Below, one piece after another: positions 51,059-60,714 of a DNA stretch of 64,000 bases. Origin of the DNA: an uncultured Prevotella sp. (GTDB lineage Bacteria > Bacteroidota > Bacteroidia > Bacteroidales > Bacteroidaceae). The notes under the pieces were generated by a model that was not told the DNA's origin, did not search any database, and saw nothing but the letters and a program-made list of their open reading frames with translations. The position numbers were made by a program, and so were the translations under genes. Every line of letters starts with the position of its first letter. Positions within the stretch are counted from its first letter, which is position 1. The stretch lies in contig USDT01000003.1 in assembly GCA_900553465.1 (NCBI GenBank), positions 65,534 to 129,533 on the forward strand, given 5' to 3'.

Positions 51059-52867
51059 ATGCAGACAAGGTGTCATCTCTCAATGCTCATTCACGAGCAG
51101 GCAAAAAAATACGGCTCGCGCACGGCGCTCACGTTCAGACTTTTCGGCAAGAGCACCTGGGGCAGTGTGTCGTGGGAGCATTTCTCCCTGAGAGTGAAAC
51201 AGGTGAGCAATGCTCTGCTCAATCTTGGCGTGAAGCCGCAGGATAATATTGCGGTGTTCTCGCAGAACTGTGTGCAATATCTCTATACCGATTTCGGCGC
51301 ATACGGCGTAAGGGCCGTCACAGTGCCGTTCTATGCCACAAGCAGCGAACAGCAGATACAGTTCATGATCAACGACGCGCAGGTGAGATTCATCTTTGTC
51401 GGCGAACAGGAGCAGTACAACAAGGCTCACCGTATCTTCCCCTTGTGTCCGTCGCTTGAGCGTATCATCATTTTTGACCGCAGTGTGCGCATCAGCACGC
51501 ACGATCCTCATGCTCTTTATTTCGACGACTTTGTCGGTCTTGGCATCAATCTTCCGCGTCAGGCGGAGGTAGAGGCGCTGTGGCGTGAGGCTTCGGACGA
51601 CGATTTGTGCAACATTCTCTACACAAGTGGCACAACAGGCGAGAGCAAGGGCGTGCAGCTTACCTATGGTCAGTATGCCTCGGCGCTTGTCGCAAATGAC
51701 AGATGTGTGCCGGTTACGGAGAAGGATAGGGTTATAAACTTCCTGCCGTTCACGCATGTTTTCGAGCGCGGATGGTCTTATCTCTGTCTTTCTGAGGGTG
51801 CCGAGCTTATCATAAACACCGATCCGCGTGAGATACAGGAGTCAATGAAGGAGACACATCCCACATGTATGTCGGCCGTGCCGCGCTTCTGGGAGAAAGT
51901 CTATCAGGCCGTGAAGGACAAGATAGACCGTTCGTCACCTATGCAGCAGAAGGTGTTCCGTCATGCACTCGAGGTGGGACGCCGTCACAATGTTGAATAT
52001 CTTGCTAAGGGAAAACGTCCTCCGCTCGGTCTTGCACTCGAATATAAGCTGGTGGACAAAACATTGCTCAAGATTGTGCGCAACCAGATAGGACTCACCA
52101 ATCCCAACATATTCCCGACGGCCGGAGCGACTGTGTCGCCCGAGGTTGAGCAGTTTGTTCATTCCGTTGGCATCTGCATGATTGTGGGTTATGGTCTGAC
52201 GGAAAGTCTTGCCACAGTGTCGTGTGACCATAAGAACAAACCTTATACGGTCGGTTCTGTTGGACGTCCCATCGAAGGCGTTGATATCAAGATATCCGAA
52301 ACAGGCGAGATATTGCTCAAAGGTCCGACCATCACACGTGGATATTACAAGCGCGACGCAGTCAATGCCGAGGCGTTTGATGAGGAAGGTTACTTCCGTA
52401 CGGGTGATGCCGGCTATCTGAAGAACGGAGAACTGTTCCTTACCGACCGAATAAAGGACATGTTCAAGACCTCCAACGGCAAATATATCGCTCCGCAGAT
52501 GGTGGAGGCCATGCTCCTTGTCGACAAATATATCGACCAGGTGGTTGTGGTTGCCGACGAGTATAAGTTTGTTTCTGCGTTGGTGGTACCGGAGTTCCGC
52601 TTGCTCGAGGAGTATGCACGCGATCATAACATCAAGTTTGAGAGCCGTGAAGATCTGTGTGCCGACAAGCGCATACACGACATGATGATGGAGCGTGTGG
52701 AAACTTTGCAGCAGCAACTTGCACACTACGAGCAGGTGAAACGCATCACTCTTATAGCCCATCACTTCTCAATGGAGTCGGGTGAGCTTACCAACACGCT
52801 CAAGCTAAGGCGTCCGGTGATATACAAGAACTTTAAGGACGTGATAGAAAAAATGTATGTCGACTGA
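51059..52867 (+). CDS. Long-chain fatty acid-CoA ligase (AMP-forming)
   Basis: The start MQTRCHLSMLIHEQAKKYGS fits the family; a longer frame adds non-conserved residues. Seen are the AMP-binding P-loop LYTSGTTGESKGVQLTYGQY, the GYGLTES motif, and EGYFRTGDAGYLKNGELFLT with the conserved TGD. It activates fatty acids for lipid metabolism. At 602 residues it is a normal FadD-like ligase. Confidence 0.88.
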   Translation: MQTRCHLSMLIHEQAKKYGSRTALTFRLFGKSTWGSVSWEHFSLRVKQVSNALLNLGVKPQDNIAVFSQNCVQYLYTDFGAYGVRAVTVPFYATSSEQQIQFMINDAQVRFIFVGEQEQYNKAHRIFPLCPSLERIIIFDRSVRISTHDPHALYFDDFVGLGINLPRQAEVEALWREASDDDLCNILYTSGTTGESKGVQLTYGQYASALVANDRCVPVTEKDRVINFLPFTHVFERGWSYLCLSEGAELIINTDPREIQESMKETHPTCMSAVPRFWEKVYQAVKDKIDRSSPMQQKVFRHALEVGRRHNVEYLAKGKRPPLGLALEYKLVDKTLLKIVRNQIGLTNPNIFPTAGATVSPEVEQFVHSVGICMIVGYGLTESLATVSCDHKNKPYTVGSVGRPIEGVDIKISETGEILLKGPTITRGYYKRDAVNAEAFDEEGYFRTGDAGYLKNGELFLTDRIKDMFKTSNGKYIAPQMVEAMLLVDKYIDQVVVVADEYKFVSALVVPEFRLLEEYARDHNIKFESREDLCADKRIHDMMMERVETLQQQLAHYEQVKRITLIAHHFSMESGELTNTLKLRRPVIYKNFKDVIEKMYVD

Positions 52868-52969
52868 CGTGTCCCACAGTGTCGGCGCTACGGACAGACT
52901 GGTTGCCGGAAGAATAGGATACGTCCGCAAGGCCGGATATACATACTTAAAATAACAACAACATTCGTA

Positions 52970-54091
52970 ATGATAACATCAGATCAGCTGAAAGACGTGA
53001 TGGAACGTGCCGAGGCACTGCATCACTATCTCAACATCGACGCAAAGAAAATAGAGTTTGAAGAAGAACAACTGCGTACGCAGGCTCCTGATTTCTGGGA
53101 CGATCCGCAGCGGGCGCAGGAACAGATGAAGAAGGTAAAAGGCCTTGAAAAATGGATTAACGGCTACAAGGAAGTCCGTATGTGTGCCGACGAGTTGAAG
53201 CTGGCCTTCGATTTCTATAAGGACGATATGCTCACCGAAGAAGAGGTGGACGAGGATTACAGCAAAGCCATGCAGGCCATAGAGAAGCTGGAGCTTATGA
53301 ACATGCTGCGCCAGAAGGAAGATCCTATGGACTGTGTGCTGAAGATAAACAGTGGTGCCGGCGGTACTGAGAGCCAGGACTGGGCACAGATGCTCATGCG
53401 TATGTATATGCGCTGGGCTGAGGCTCATGGACATAAGGTGACCATCAGCAACTTACAGGAAGGCGATGAGGCCGGAATAAAGAGCGTTACAATGGAGATT
53501 GAGGGCGGAGAGTATGCCTACGGTTTCCTCAAGAGCGAGAACGGCGTGCATCGTCTTGTGCGAGTGTCACCGTTCAATGCGCAGGGCAAGCGCATGACAA
53601 GTTTCGCCAGTGTGTTCGTAACACCTCTTGTAGACGATACCATCGAGGTGTTTGTGGATCCGTCGAAGATAAGCTGGGACCTCTTCCGAAGCGGTGGTGC
53701 CGGTGGACAGAACGTCAATAAGGTGGAGACCGGTGTGCGTCTGCGTTATCAGTACGTCGATCCGGACACAGGTGAGGAAGAAGAAATCCTCATCGAAAAC
53801 ACCGAAAGCCGTAAGCAGCTTGAGAACCGCAACAACGCGATGCGACTCCTCAAATCGCAGCTCTACGACCGCGCGATGAAGAAAAGACTTGAGGCTCAGG
53901 CAAAGATTGAGGCCGGCAAGAAAAAGATAGAGTGGGGAAGCCAGATACGCAGCTATGTATTTGATGACCGTCGTGTGAAAGACCATCGCACCAACTACCA
54001 GACAACGGACGTTGACGGAGTGATGGACGGAAAGATAGACGGATTCATCAAAGCATATCTCATGGAGTTCCCGGTAAACGAAGAACAGTAA
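52970..54091 (+). CDS. prfB: Peptide chain release factor 2
   Basis: The 373-residue protein has the RF2 anticodon tripeptide region VRVSPFNAQGKRMTS (SPF) and the GGQ loop (SGGAGGQNVNKVETGVRL, near 243). It ends translation at UAA and UGA. The frame is continuous from MITSDQLKDVMERAEALHHY, so the programmed frameshift found in many other bacteria is absent or not needed here. Confidence 0.93.
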   Translation: MITSDQLKDVMERAEALHHYLNIDAKKIEFEEEQLRTQAPDFWDDPQRAQEQMKKVKGLEKWINGYKEVRMCADELKLAFDFYKDDMLTEEEVDEDYSKAMQAIEKLELMNMLRQKEDPMDCVLKINSGAGGTESQDWAQMLMRMYMRWAEAHGHKVTISNLQEGDEAGIKSVTMEIEGGEYAYGFLKSENGVHRLVRVSPFNAQGKRMTSFASVFVTPLVDDTIEVFVDPSKISWDLFRSGGAGGQNVNKVETGVRLRYQYVDPDTGEEEEILIENTESRKQLENRNNAMRLLKSQLYDRAMKKRLEAQAKIEAGKKKIEWGSQIRSYVFDDRRVKDHRTNYQTTDVDGVMDGKIDGFIKAYLMEFPVNEEQ

Positions 54092-54153
54092 CCGTCGCGG
54101 CAGGAGAGGCCTGCCGCAACTTTTGAACATAAATAACCTAAAATACTACGACT

Positions 54154-54291
54154 ATGAGTGAAAAAAGCAAACTGAACCGCGCACGCCGCGAAGCACAACA
54201 GGAGAAACAGGCAAAGAAAGTAGTTGAGATAATATTCTGGAGTCTTATACTGCTTGCTGTGATTTATACCATCTGGGTTGTAGTTGCGTAA
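54154..54291 (+). CDS. Small single-span membrane protein
   Basis: A 45-residue frame: basic N-terminus (SEKSKLNRARREAQQEKQAK) then one hydrophobic helix (IIFWSLILLAVIYTIWVVVA). Its stop overlaps the next start (TAATG), so it is coupled to the CYTH gene. No family is recognised. Confidence 0.6.
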   Translation: MSEKSKLNRARREAQQEKQAKKVVEIIFWSLILLAVIYTIWVVVA

Positions 54292-54791
54292 TGAGCGGTC
54301 TGGAAATAGAACGTAAGTTTCTCGTACGAAAAGGCGACGCATTCAAACGCGCCGCCTTTTCGTGCAGCAGAATAAGGCAGGGCTACATGAATTGTGCCGA
54401 TGCCACCGTGAGAGTGCGTCTGCGCGACGACAAAGCCTATCTCACCATAAAGAGCCGTTCGCTCGACGGCGGACTGTCGCGCTATGAGTTTGAGACAGAA
54501 ATACAGTCAGACGAAGCTCTGCAACTGCTCAAACTGTGTCGTGGAGGATTGATAGACAAAAGCCGTTATCTCGTCAGAAGCGGCCATCACACCTTTGAGG
54601 TGGACGAGTTCTACGGCGACAACGAAGGTCTTGTGATGGCTGAGGTGGAGCTGGAAAGTGCTGACGAAGAGTTTGAAAAGCCCGATTTCATCGGAATGGA
54701 GGTAACTGGCGACAAACGCTTCTACAACTCCCACCTTCTTGTTAATCCTTTCTCTTCCTGGCGCGATACGCTGCCAGAAGAATACCGATGA
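54291..54791 (+). CDS. CYTH-domain protein
   Basis: The 166-residue protein starts GLEIERKFLVRKGD (ExExK) and has VRVRLRDDKAYLTIKSRS and FEVDEFYGDNEGLVMAEVEL, the strand pattern of the CYTH tunnel fold. Members cleave triphosphate groups or cyclise ATP. Its exact substrate is not known here. The 3' end overlaps a convergent VanZ-like gene by about 50 bases. Confidence 0.82.
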   Translation: MSGLEIERKFLVRKGDAFKRAAFSCSRIRQGYMNCADATVRVRLRDDKAYLTIKSRSLDGGLSRYEFETEIQSDEALQLLKLCRGGLIDKSRYLVRSGHHTFEVDEFYGDNEGLVMAEVELESADEEFEKPDFIGMEVTGDKRFYNSHLLVNPFSSWRDTLPEEYR

Positions 54792-55146
54792 CGTTTCCGA
54801 GCGTCACACCTATGGCATTGGCCGCGAAGTCGAGCCAGTCGCCGCTGCGCCGGCCGCCGGTGCAGTATTCCTGAAGAATCTCTATCACTCCGCTCATAAA
54901 CAGCGGTGCGAGCCACGCCAGCAGGAAGAGGCGTGGCTTGTTTGTTTTGTCATGCCGGTGGAGATATTCATACCATATCGTAGCACATGTGCCGGCATAC
55001 ATCAGCACGTGCGTCCATTTGTCTATCAGCGTGATGTTCTCTAACGGCGTATCAGGCACATCCATGAAGCATAAAATCCATATGAATGCTATATACAGGC
55101 ATGAAATCGGATAGTTTGATATCAGATGATGCGTAAATCTTCTCAT
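54742..55146 (-). CDS. VanZ-like membrane protein
   Basis: The 134-residue protein has about four hydrophobic segments (SNYPISCLYIAFIWILCFMD, HVLMYAGTCATIWYEYL, ending LDFAANAIGVTLGNVIGILL) and WTHVLMYAG plus IEILQEYCTGGRRSGDWLDF, the VanZ-like pattern. Function of most members is unknown. It converges with the CYTH gene. Confidence 0.75.
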   Translation of the reverse strand: MRRFTHHLISNYPISCLYIAFIWILCFMDVPDTPLENITLIDKWTHVLMYAGTCATIWYEYLHRHDKTNKPRLFLLAWLAPLFMSGVIEILQEYCTGGRRSGDWLDFAANAIGVTLGNVIGILLAAYRARKRKD

Positions 55147-55219
55147 TTGCTTTCTTTTTTAATGCAAAAGTAGATATTTTTTTATACTTTTGCAGAGTTT
55201 CAGTTATTTTTCTTTGATT

Positions 55220-56581
55220 ATGACAAACGAGAGAGCTAAATTCGGAAGCAGATTCGGACTGATACTTGCCACTGCCGGTTCTGCTGTTGGACTTGGAAAC
55301 ATCTGGCGTTTCCCTTATATGGCAGGCAACAACGGCGGAGCCGCTTTCATCCTTGTATATATAGGATGTGTTCTGCTGCTCGGCATCCCTTGTATGATCA
55401 GCGAGTTCATCATCGGACGTGAGGGAGCGTCGAACACGGCACGTGCCTATACAAAACTGTCCAACGGAACGGCATGGAAATATATCGGATTCATGGGTGT
55501 GCTCACCGGATTTCTGATTATAGGATATTATGCAGTGGTCGCCGGATGGTGTCTGCAGTATATTTTTGCTTCGGCCGCAGGAGAGCTTCAGGGTGATCCG
55601 AAATACGTGGCCGGCTATTTCTCCGAGTTCTCCGCCTCGCCCGTAAAGCCTGTGTTGTGGACTGTCGCCATATTAGTGATAACCCATCTGGTTGTGATAC
55701 GTGGTGTGAGAGGAGGCATTGAGAAGGCTTCAAAGATGTTCATGCCCACGCTGTTTGTTCTTCTGCTGGGCCTTGTTGTGGCTTCGTGCAATCTTCCCGG
55801 TTCCGGTGCGGGAGTGGAGTTTCTGCTCAAACCCGATTTCTCCAAGGTGGACAGCGGTGTCTTTCTCGGTGCTCTCGGACAGGCATTCTATTCTCTGAGT
55901 ATCGGCATGGGATGCATCTGCACTTACGCCTCATACTTCAGCCGCCGTACAAATCTTCTCAATACGGCGGTGCACATTTCGCTTGTTGACACTATGGTGG
56001 CTGTTCTGGCCGGTCTCATGATATTCCCCTCGGCGTTCTCTGTGGGCATTGCTCCCGACAGTGGCCCTTCGCTCATATTCATGACACTGCCCAACGTGTT
56101 CCAGCAGGCGTTCACCCATCTGCCGCTTGTTGGCTACATTGTTTCCATTGTGTTCTATGTGCTGCTTTCGCTTGCGGCACTCACTTCGCTCATTTCGCTT
56201 CACGAGGTGTGCACGGCCTTCTTCCTTGAGGAGTTCCGCATATCCCGTTTGCGTGGTGCGACGTTCGTTACAGTCATCGCATGTGTTGTCGGTGCGTTGT
56301 GTTCGCTGTCGCTCGGCCATACCGATCTGCAGTTGACAATATTCGGTAAATCTGTTTTCGACGCGCTCGATTTCGTCACCGGACAGATACTGCTGCCTTT
56401 CGGCGGATTCCTCACATGTCTGTTCCTCGGATGGTATGTTCCGAAAAAGATTGTGAAAGACCAGTTCACTAACTGGGGAACACTCCGTGGCGCATTGTTC
56501 GGAGTATATCTGTTCTGTGTGCGCTTTGTGTGTCCGATATGCATCATGCTCATATTCCTCAATCAGTTCGGTGTCATCTGA
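55220..56581 (+). CDS. Sodium-dependent transporter of the NSS family
   Basis: The start MTNERAKFGSRFGLILATAG is preferred over an upstream frame. The first helix contains GSAVGLGNIWRFPYMAGNNG, the Na+/substrate signature of LeuT-like NSS transporters. About 11-12 hydrophobic helices follow (RDSGVRGGIEKASK loop, then SYFSRRTNLLNTAVHISLVD). It imports amino acids or related solutes with Na+. Size (about 453 residues) is typical for prokaryotic members. Confidence 0.87.
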   Translation: MTNERAKFGSRFGLILATAGSAVGLGNIWRFPYMAGNNGGAAFILVYIGCVLLLGIPCMISEFIIGREGASNTARAYTKLSNGTAWKYIGFMGVLTGFLIIGYYAVVAGWCLQYIFASAAGELQGDPKYVAGYFSEFSASPVKPVLWTVAILVITHLVVIRGVRGGIEKASKMFMPTLFVLLLGLVVASCNLPGSGAGVEFLLKPDFSKVDSGVFLGALGQAFYSLSIGMGCICTYASYFSRRTNLLNTAVHISLVDTMVAVLAGLMIFPSAFSVGIAPDSGPSLIFMTLPNVFQQAFTHLPLVGYIVSIVFYVLLSLAALTSLISLHEVCTAFFLEEFRISRLRGATFVTVIACVVGALCSLSLGHTDLQLTIFGKSVFDALDFVTGQILLPFGGFLTCLFLGWYVPKKIVKDQFTNWGTLRGALFGVYLFCVRFVCPICIMLIFLNQFGVI

Positions 56582-56620
56582 TGCGGCGTAGAGAGCTTTG
56601 TAGGATGTGACAAGACTTGT

Positions 56621-57517
56621 ATGATAAAGGAGTTCTTCTATTTTCCGAAGAGCGACCGTCGGGTCATTATATTTCTTCTGGTGGTCATTGTCCTGTCCGT
56701 GATTATTATCAGTGTCATGGACAATGGCGGAATGTCCTCGCAGCTTGCCAAGACCGACAGTCTGAAGGCCGATACTGTCACATACGGAAAGACCGCACGG
56801 CGTCAGCGCCACTATGTATATAATGTAGAAACAGCCCCTCGCGAACTGTTCGCGTTCGATCCCAATACGGCAGACAGCACGCAACTGCTGCGGCTCGGCC
56901 TGCAGCCGTGGCAGGTTCAGAATATTTACAAATACCGCGCCAAGGGCGGAGTGTATCGCAAACCGTCGGATTTCGCGCGTCTATATGGACTTACAGCGAA
57001 ACAGTATAGAGAACTGTTGCCATATATAAGGATATCCGACGATTACAGGCCTGCGGCCGAACTGTATGGCAATGCGGACGAGAAGAAATACGAACGCGAC
57101 ACGGTGCTGTATCCTGTTAAGTTGCAGCCTGGCCAGTATGTGATGCTCGACGATGCTGATACCACGGCCTTGAAGAAGGTTCCGGGCATCGGCCGTTACT
57201 ATGCTTCCGAAATAGTGAGATACCGCAATGCCCTGGGCGGTTATGTGTCTGTGAGTCAGTTGTCAGAGATAGAAGGCTTTCCCGAGACAGCACTCCCTTA
57301 TTTTAAGGTTTCGGGACATACTGTAAGGAAACTCAATCTCAACCGTCTGACGCTCAATCAGCTGAAACGCCACCCGTACATCAACTTCTATCAGGCGCGC
57401 CATATCATAGACTATCGCAGGCTGAAAGGCCCTCTCCGCAGTCTCGACGACCTGAAACTGCTGAAGGATTTCACGCCACGTGACATAGAGCGTCTGCGCC
57501 CTTATGTGGAGTTCTGA
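56621..57517 (+). CDS. Helix-hairpin-helix (ComEA-like) protein, membrane-anchored
   Basis: The 298-residue protein has one N-terminal membrane helix (RRVIIFLLVVIVLSVIIISV). After it come HHH motifs: FDPNTADSTQLLRLGLQPWQ, LKKVPGIGRYYASEIVRYRN and LNLNRLTLNQLKRHPYINFY, the ComEA-type DNA-binding fold. It may bind DNA at the membrane (uptake or repair). Competence in this organism is not shown. Confidence 0.78.
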   Translation: MIKEFFYFPKSDRRVIIFLLVVIVLSVIIISVMDNGGMSSQLAKTDSLKADTVTYGKTARRQRHYVYNVETAPRELFAFDPNTADSTQLLRLGLQPWQVQNIYKYRAKGGVYRKPSDFARLYGLTAKQYRELLPYIRISDDYRPAAELYGNADEKKYERDTVLYPVKLQPGQYVMLDDADTTALKKVPGIGRYYASEIVRYRNALGGYVSVSQLSEIEGFPETALPYFKVSGHTVRKLNLNRLTLNQLKRHPYINFYQARHIIDYRRLKGPLRSLDDLKLLKDFTPRDIERLRPYVEF

Positions 57518-57805
57518 TGCATTTCCAATGGAGTGTTTTTATGAATCATGATGTGAAATAGTTTTGAATATGGTCCGCTGATGCCAGACAAGTACTGTCA
57601 AAGAGTGTGTTTTTTCTCTTTAAGAAATCCGTAAGGTAGTTCCAAATGACTCATGTACTTATTGGTGTTATCCTGAATTGACGTGAATATTGCAGACAAT
57701 AGCCATTTCGTATTTTTCTGATATTATGTTTGGTTCGCCATGATGCGGAACGTACCGGTATGATACTAACAAGTATATCACACCGATACGTTTTCCTGTA
57801 TAATG
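57518..57805. other. Intergenic stretch of 288 bases, nothing seen
   Basis: Between the HHH gene and a short leftward frame; no RNA or regulatory site is supported. Confidence 0.45.
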
Positions 57806-58009
57806 TCAATCTGATGGATTGTTGGAACTCACTACGTTTAATGTCATTCTATATTTGCCTTTTATTTCGCATTGTCTGTTGTTGCTTTCACATTCGTATG
57901 TTCCGGTAAACGTACCTTCCACCTGTACGCCATCTCCTACATCCTTTATCGATTTGACATTGTTTGTTCCTTTCACGAGTTCATAAAATTCTCCGGAACT
58001 TATCGTCAT
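57806..58009 (-). CDS. Short hypothetical frame, possibly a truncated gene
   Basis: The frame starts MTISSGEFYELVKGTNNVKS and has 67 residues ending VVSSNNPSD; a GTG farther upstream exists. It has no signal peptide or recognised domain, and its upstream end runs into repeat copy B. It may be the 3' remnant of a gene cut by the repeat. Confidence 0.35.
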   Translation of the reverse strand: MTISSGEFYELVKGTNNVKSIKDVGDGVQVEGTFTGTYECESNNRQCEIKGKYRMTLNVVSSNNPSD

Positions 58010-58051
58010 TGCTAGAAAGATGCGTGTTTTTCGTATTTCTCCCAGCACGTC

Positions 58052-58562
58052 ATATCAGCGTTTTTAAAGAAAACCCGGACGACGGACTTACAGATTTTCT
58101 TGACTAATTTTTGACAAAATAAAATCGCAAAAGAGATGTTAGGAAATGTTAAATGTGGCATCAGAAAGCCTTGTTAAGTCTTTACGGCATTATCCTATAC
58201 CCTGTTGCGTAATCCCCGATAATTCATATTGCATTCCGATTATGCCTGTTTCAGCCTCCGGTTTCGTCTGTTTTAGGGTGTGATATTGCACGTTTCAGCC
58301 CCTGAAACAGGCCATATCACGTGCCAAAATGGTGCATTTCGTATGACGAAAAAATCACTCTTGAATATAAGTTATTGATATCCAGTATTTTGAGCAAAGT
58401 CCTTATTTCTCGCGTATTTGCGTCCGAAGCTGAACCTCGCTGCAAATTCTCGTTTATTTTTTGGGGTAGAACAGAAAACTCAGACGGAAAAACCGCGGGA
58501 TACTGAAAATCTGTAAACGGCCTTGATTGCCTCACTTTATACTGAAGGTAACAACGCCGATA
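58052..58562. repeat. Dispersed intergenic repeat, copy B (about 511 bases)
   Basis: It matches 48898-49407 throughout. The central hairpin (GTGATAT...ATATCAC, 58280-58320) has an inner stem GTTTCAG/CTGAAAC that replaces the wobble pair of copy A. It lies just left of the second mobile element. Confidence 0.75.
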
Positions 58563-58673
58563 TCGTGGCTGAGTTCCTGTTCCTCAGTTGAAACCAGTCC
58601 CGGCAGAGTTTTTATTGAGCCAGAATCTCTGTATAAAATGTTAGGATAAGCCGGACAAGGCTGTTTGTATCAT

Positions 58674-58722
58674 GATAAAACAAAAGCGACAAGCAATTTT
58701 CACTGCTTGTCGCTTTGTGTCG
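58674..58722. repeat. Left attachment-like repeat (attL candidate)
   Basis: Starts with the 19-base block GATAAAACAAAAGCGACAA, followed by a hairpin (GCGACAAGCA...TGCTTGTCGC). It pairs with 63895-63943. Confidence 0.65.
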
Positions 58723-59021
58723 AAAGCCCTAACAAATTATCGAACAAATTTATAGAAGATTTGCGAAAAATACACGATTATATGGCTTATTTTCATATCG
58801 CCGTGACACGGCCAGTAAAAGTAAAATAAGCTAATCACGTATAACAGCCCTTCCTGAGGGCTGTTATACGTATGTATCTCGTACGAACTATATACTTTTT
58901 TAGTAGGTGTAGCATTAAAACGGTTTCCAACATTTTACCATGTTATAGGTTTTAAGAAAAAATGTGTTACTATACCTGCTTTTCTGACTTTACCTAATAT
59001 TTATATATAAAAAGATAAATT
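58723..59021. promoter_or_regulatory. Element left end with 15-bp perfect hairpin (origin candidate)
   Basis: ACGTATAACAGCCCT (58837-58851) and AGGGCTGTTATACGT (58857-58871) form a perfect stem with a TCCTG loop. It lies upstream of the Rep-like gene, the usual place of a double-strand origin or a strong terminator. The rest of the stretch has no gene. Confidence 0.45.
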
Positions 59022-59216
59022 ATGAAAAGACAATTTAGGCAGTTGAACGATATGACTAAGTTACGTATTAGTCAGAGCTTACGAGGACGCTCTATGAGCG
59101 AAACTCATAAGCAAGCTATCAGCAATAGCATGAAGGCTTACTGGGCTACGATACCCAATAAACCAACCGAAAATAACAAGAGTGAAAACCAATTAGATAA
59201 TGAAACGAATATGTAA
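59022..59216 (+). CDS. NUMOD3-like small protein
   Basis: The 64-residue protein has MTKLRISQSLRGRSMSETHK followed by QAISNSMKAYWA, like the NUMOD3 DNA-binding motif of homing-type endonucleases and mobile elements. The rest is polar. It overlaps the next gene by 17 bases. It may help target DNA, but no nuclease domain is present. Confidence 0.5.
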   Translation: MKRQFRQLNDMTKLRISQSLRGRSMSETHKQAISNSMKAYWATIPNKPTENNKSENQLDNETNM

Positions 59217-60087
59217 AAGAAAGATAATGATAGATGCCTTAACGGTATGTTTTGAGGTTACAGACCGTTATCATTACGACTGTATTAGTGAGCTTGACTT
59301 CGGACAGACTTATGATATGTATGAATTTCAATTGACACGAGTAGAAGGTCGTTATTACAATAATGTCTATACCATTATATATATGGATGGAGATAGCAAA
59401 ACAGAGTTTGGTCAGCTAAAATTCAATCTTGGGAAAGTAGTAAATCCCAATAATCTTCATGATAATGGTAATCCCAAGGTTTGGATAAGTCTCAACAATC
59501 AAAGCCTATATTCTAATGACCAATACTATTTAGGTTTCATCGCTACTAAAATAGGACTGGAACCGCACAATGTTACAACGCTGGATATATGCCTTGACAC
59601 TTCTTTTAATATTAGCAAGCCATTACGTCAACTAATTAAGAATAAAACTGTTACTACTATTCTAAATGGTACGAGAATTAAAGACCGTGACGAAGACCGT
59701 CCCGAAATCACTTATACACTCAGCGGTAGCCTCAACAAAGACAAGTATATGACGGTTAATGTCAAGCAGCGAAATGCTATAAAAGACAAAAGTCGAGGTG
59801 TGACCGTAACCACATACGATAAGTTAGCGGAAATTAGTAATAGCTCGGGTAAGGAATACATTTTAAAGTTTTATGATAATCCAACTAAGTTGTTCAGGAC
59901 AGAAGTCCATTTAAACAATACCGAGATTAAAGACTATTTGGATAGTCGTGGTTTGTATTTTAACTATTATATGATAGATGAGGCTTTGTTAGAGGATATG
60001 TTCTTCTATCATCTGAATAGTGTTATTCGTTTTAAGGCTGACAAACAGGATATAATGTGGGAGCAGTTGTTAGGTCGTGTTTCATAG
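59200..60087 (+). CDS. Replication initiator-like protein (Rep_trans-like)
   Basis: The 295-residue protein begins MKRICKRKIMIDALTVCFEV; a second Met nine codons later is also possible. Pattern seen: TTLDICLDTSFNISKPLRQL, VTTYDKLAEIS near residue 205, and LFRTEVHLNNTEIKDYL, like the rolling-circle Rep_trans family where a Tyr nicks the origin. This would make the element able to replicate as a circle. The family call is tentative. Confidence 0.5.
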   Translation: MKRICKRKIMIDALTVCFEVTDRYHYDCISELDFGQTYDMYEFQLTRVEGRYYNNVYTIIYMDGDSKTEFGQLKFNLGKVVNPNNLHDNGNPKVWISLNNQSLYSNDQYYLGFIATKIGLEPHNVTTLDICLDTSFNISKPLRQLIKNKTVTTILNGTRIKDRDEDRPEITYTLSGSLNKDKYMTVNVKQRNAIKDKSRGVTVTTYDKLAEISNSSGKEYILKFYDNPTKLFRTEVHLNNTEIKDYLDSRGLYFNYYMIDEALLEDMFFYHLNSVIRFKADKQDIMWEQLLGRVS

Positions 60088-60268
60088 GGTTATAACAACC
60101 CCCTCTCCCAATATGCAGAATTTACATATAAACCATTGATTATTATTATTTTCTGTATCAAATTAAAAACGTATCAATATAATCAATTAAATGACGATAT
60201 TGATACGTTTATTTGTATTATTCTAATCTAAAAAAATAATTTGATATATAAATGTTACTTGTATTATA

Positions 60269-60667
60269 TTATTTAAATTTTATAATTCTAAAATTGTTCT
60301 TGTTATCAATTATTGCTGCATCAGCCCCAAGCTTACGAGTTTTACGTGCTGCCTTCCAAAATAAATATTTTTCAATTCTGGGACGTTCTGGGCGAATAAG
60401 AGGGAAAATAATAGGAGTATAAGAACCATAAGCTACAACTTCAAAGTTTCGACCAACCTCCTGTTCGTTCATAAATACTTTGACATTATTATAAGTGTCT
60501 AATTTCTTCTTGTCAGTTTTGAATAAAACTTTTCCTAAGAAAGTTGTGTTATGGATTTTTTTTTCGTAATTAGCTTGCAATTTTTCAGTATTAACATAGT
60601 TTACCGTACTGCATGATGAAAAGAAAATACAGCCAACTAATAATATTGTATATGATACTTTTTTCAT
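60269..60667 (-). CDS. Lipoprotein of the element
   Basis: The signal (ILLVGCIFFSSCST) has a lipobox FSSC. The mature 115 residues are beta/alpha mixed and basic (RPRIEKYLFWKAARKTRKLG). No family is recognised. It reads leftward, convergent with the Rep-like gene. Confidence 0.6.
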   Translation of the reverse strand: MKKVSYTILLVGCIFFSSCSTVNYVNTEKLQANYEKKIHNTTFLGKVLFKTDKKKLDTYNNVKVFMNEQEVGRNFEVVAYGSYTPIIFPLIRPERPRIEKYLFWKAARKTRKLGADAAIIDNKNNFRIIKFK

Positions 60668-60714
60668 ATGTTTACTTTTTAAGATTAAAAATTTAAGTTG
60701 ATAAGTCCAAAGTG

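Noticed and set aside
52970..53100. Programmed frameshift in prfB
   Set aside because: The frame is continuous from the start codon; no in-frame stop or slippery site is needed.
58674..58722. Simple host terminator instead of attL
   Set aside because: The 19 identical bases and further matches to the right repeat, at the two ends of one element with integrases, fit attachment sites better, although a hairpin is present too.
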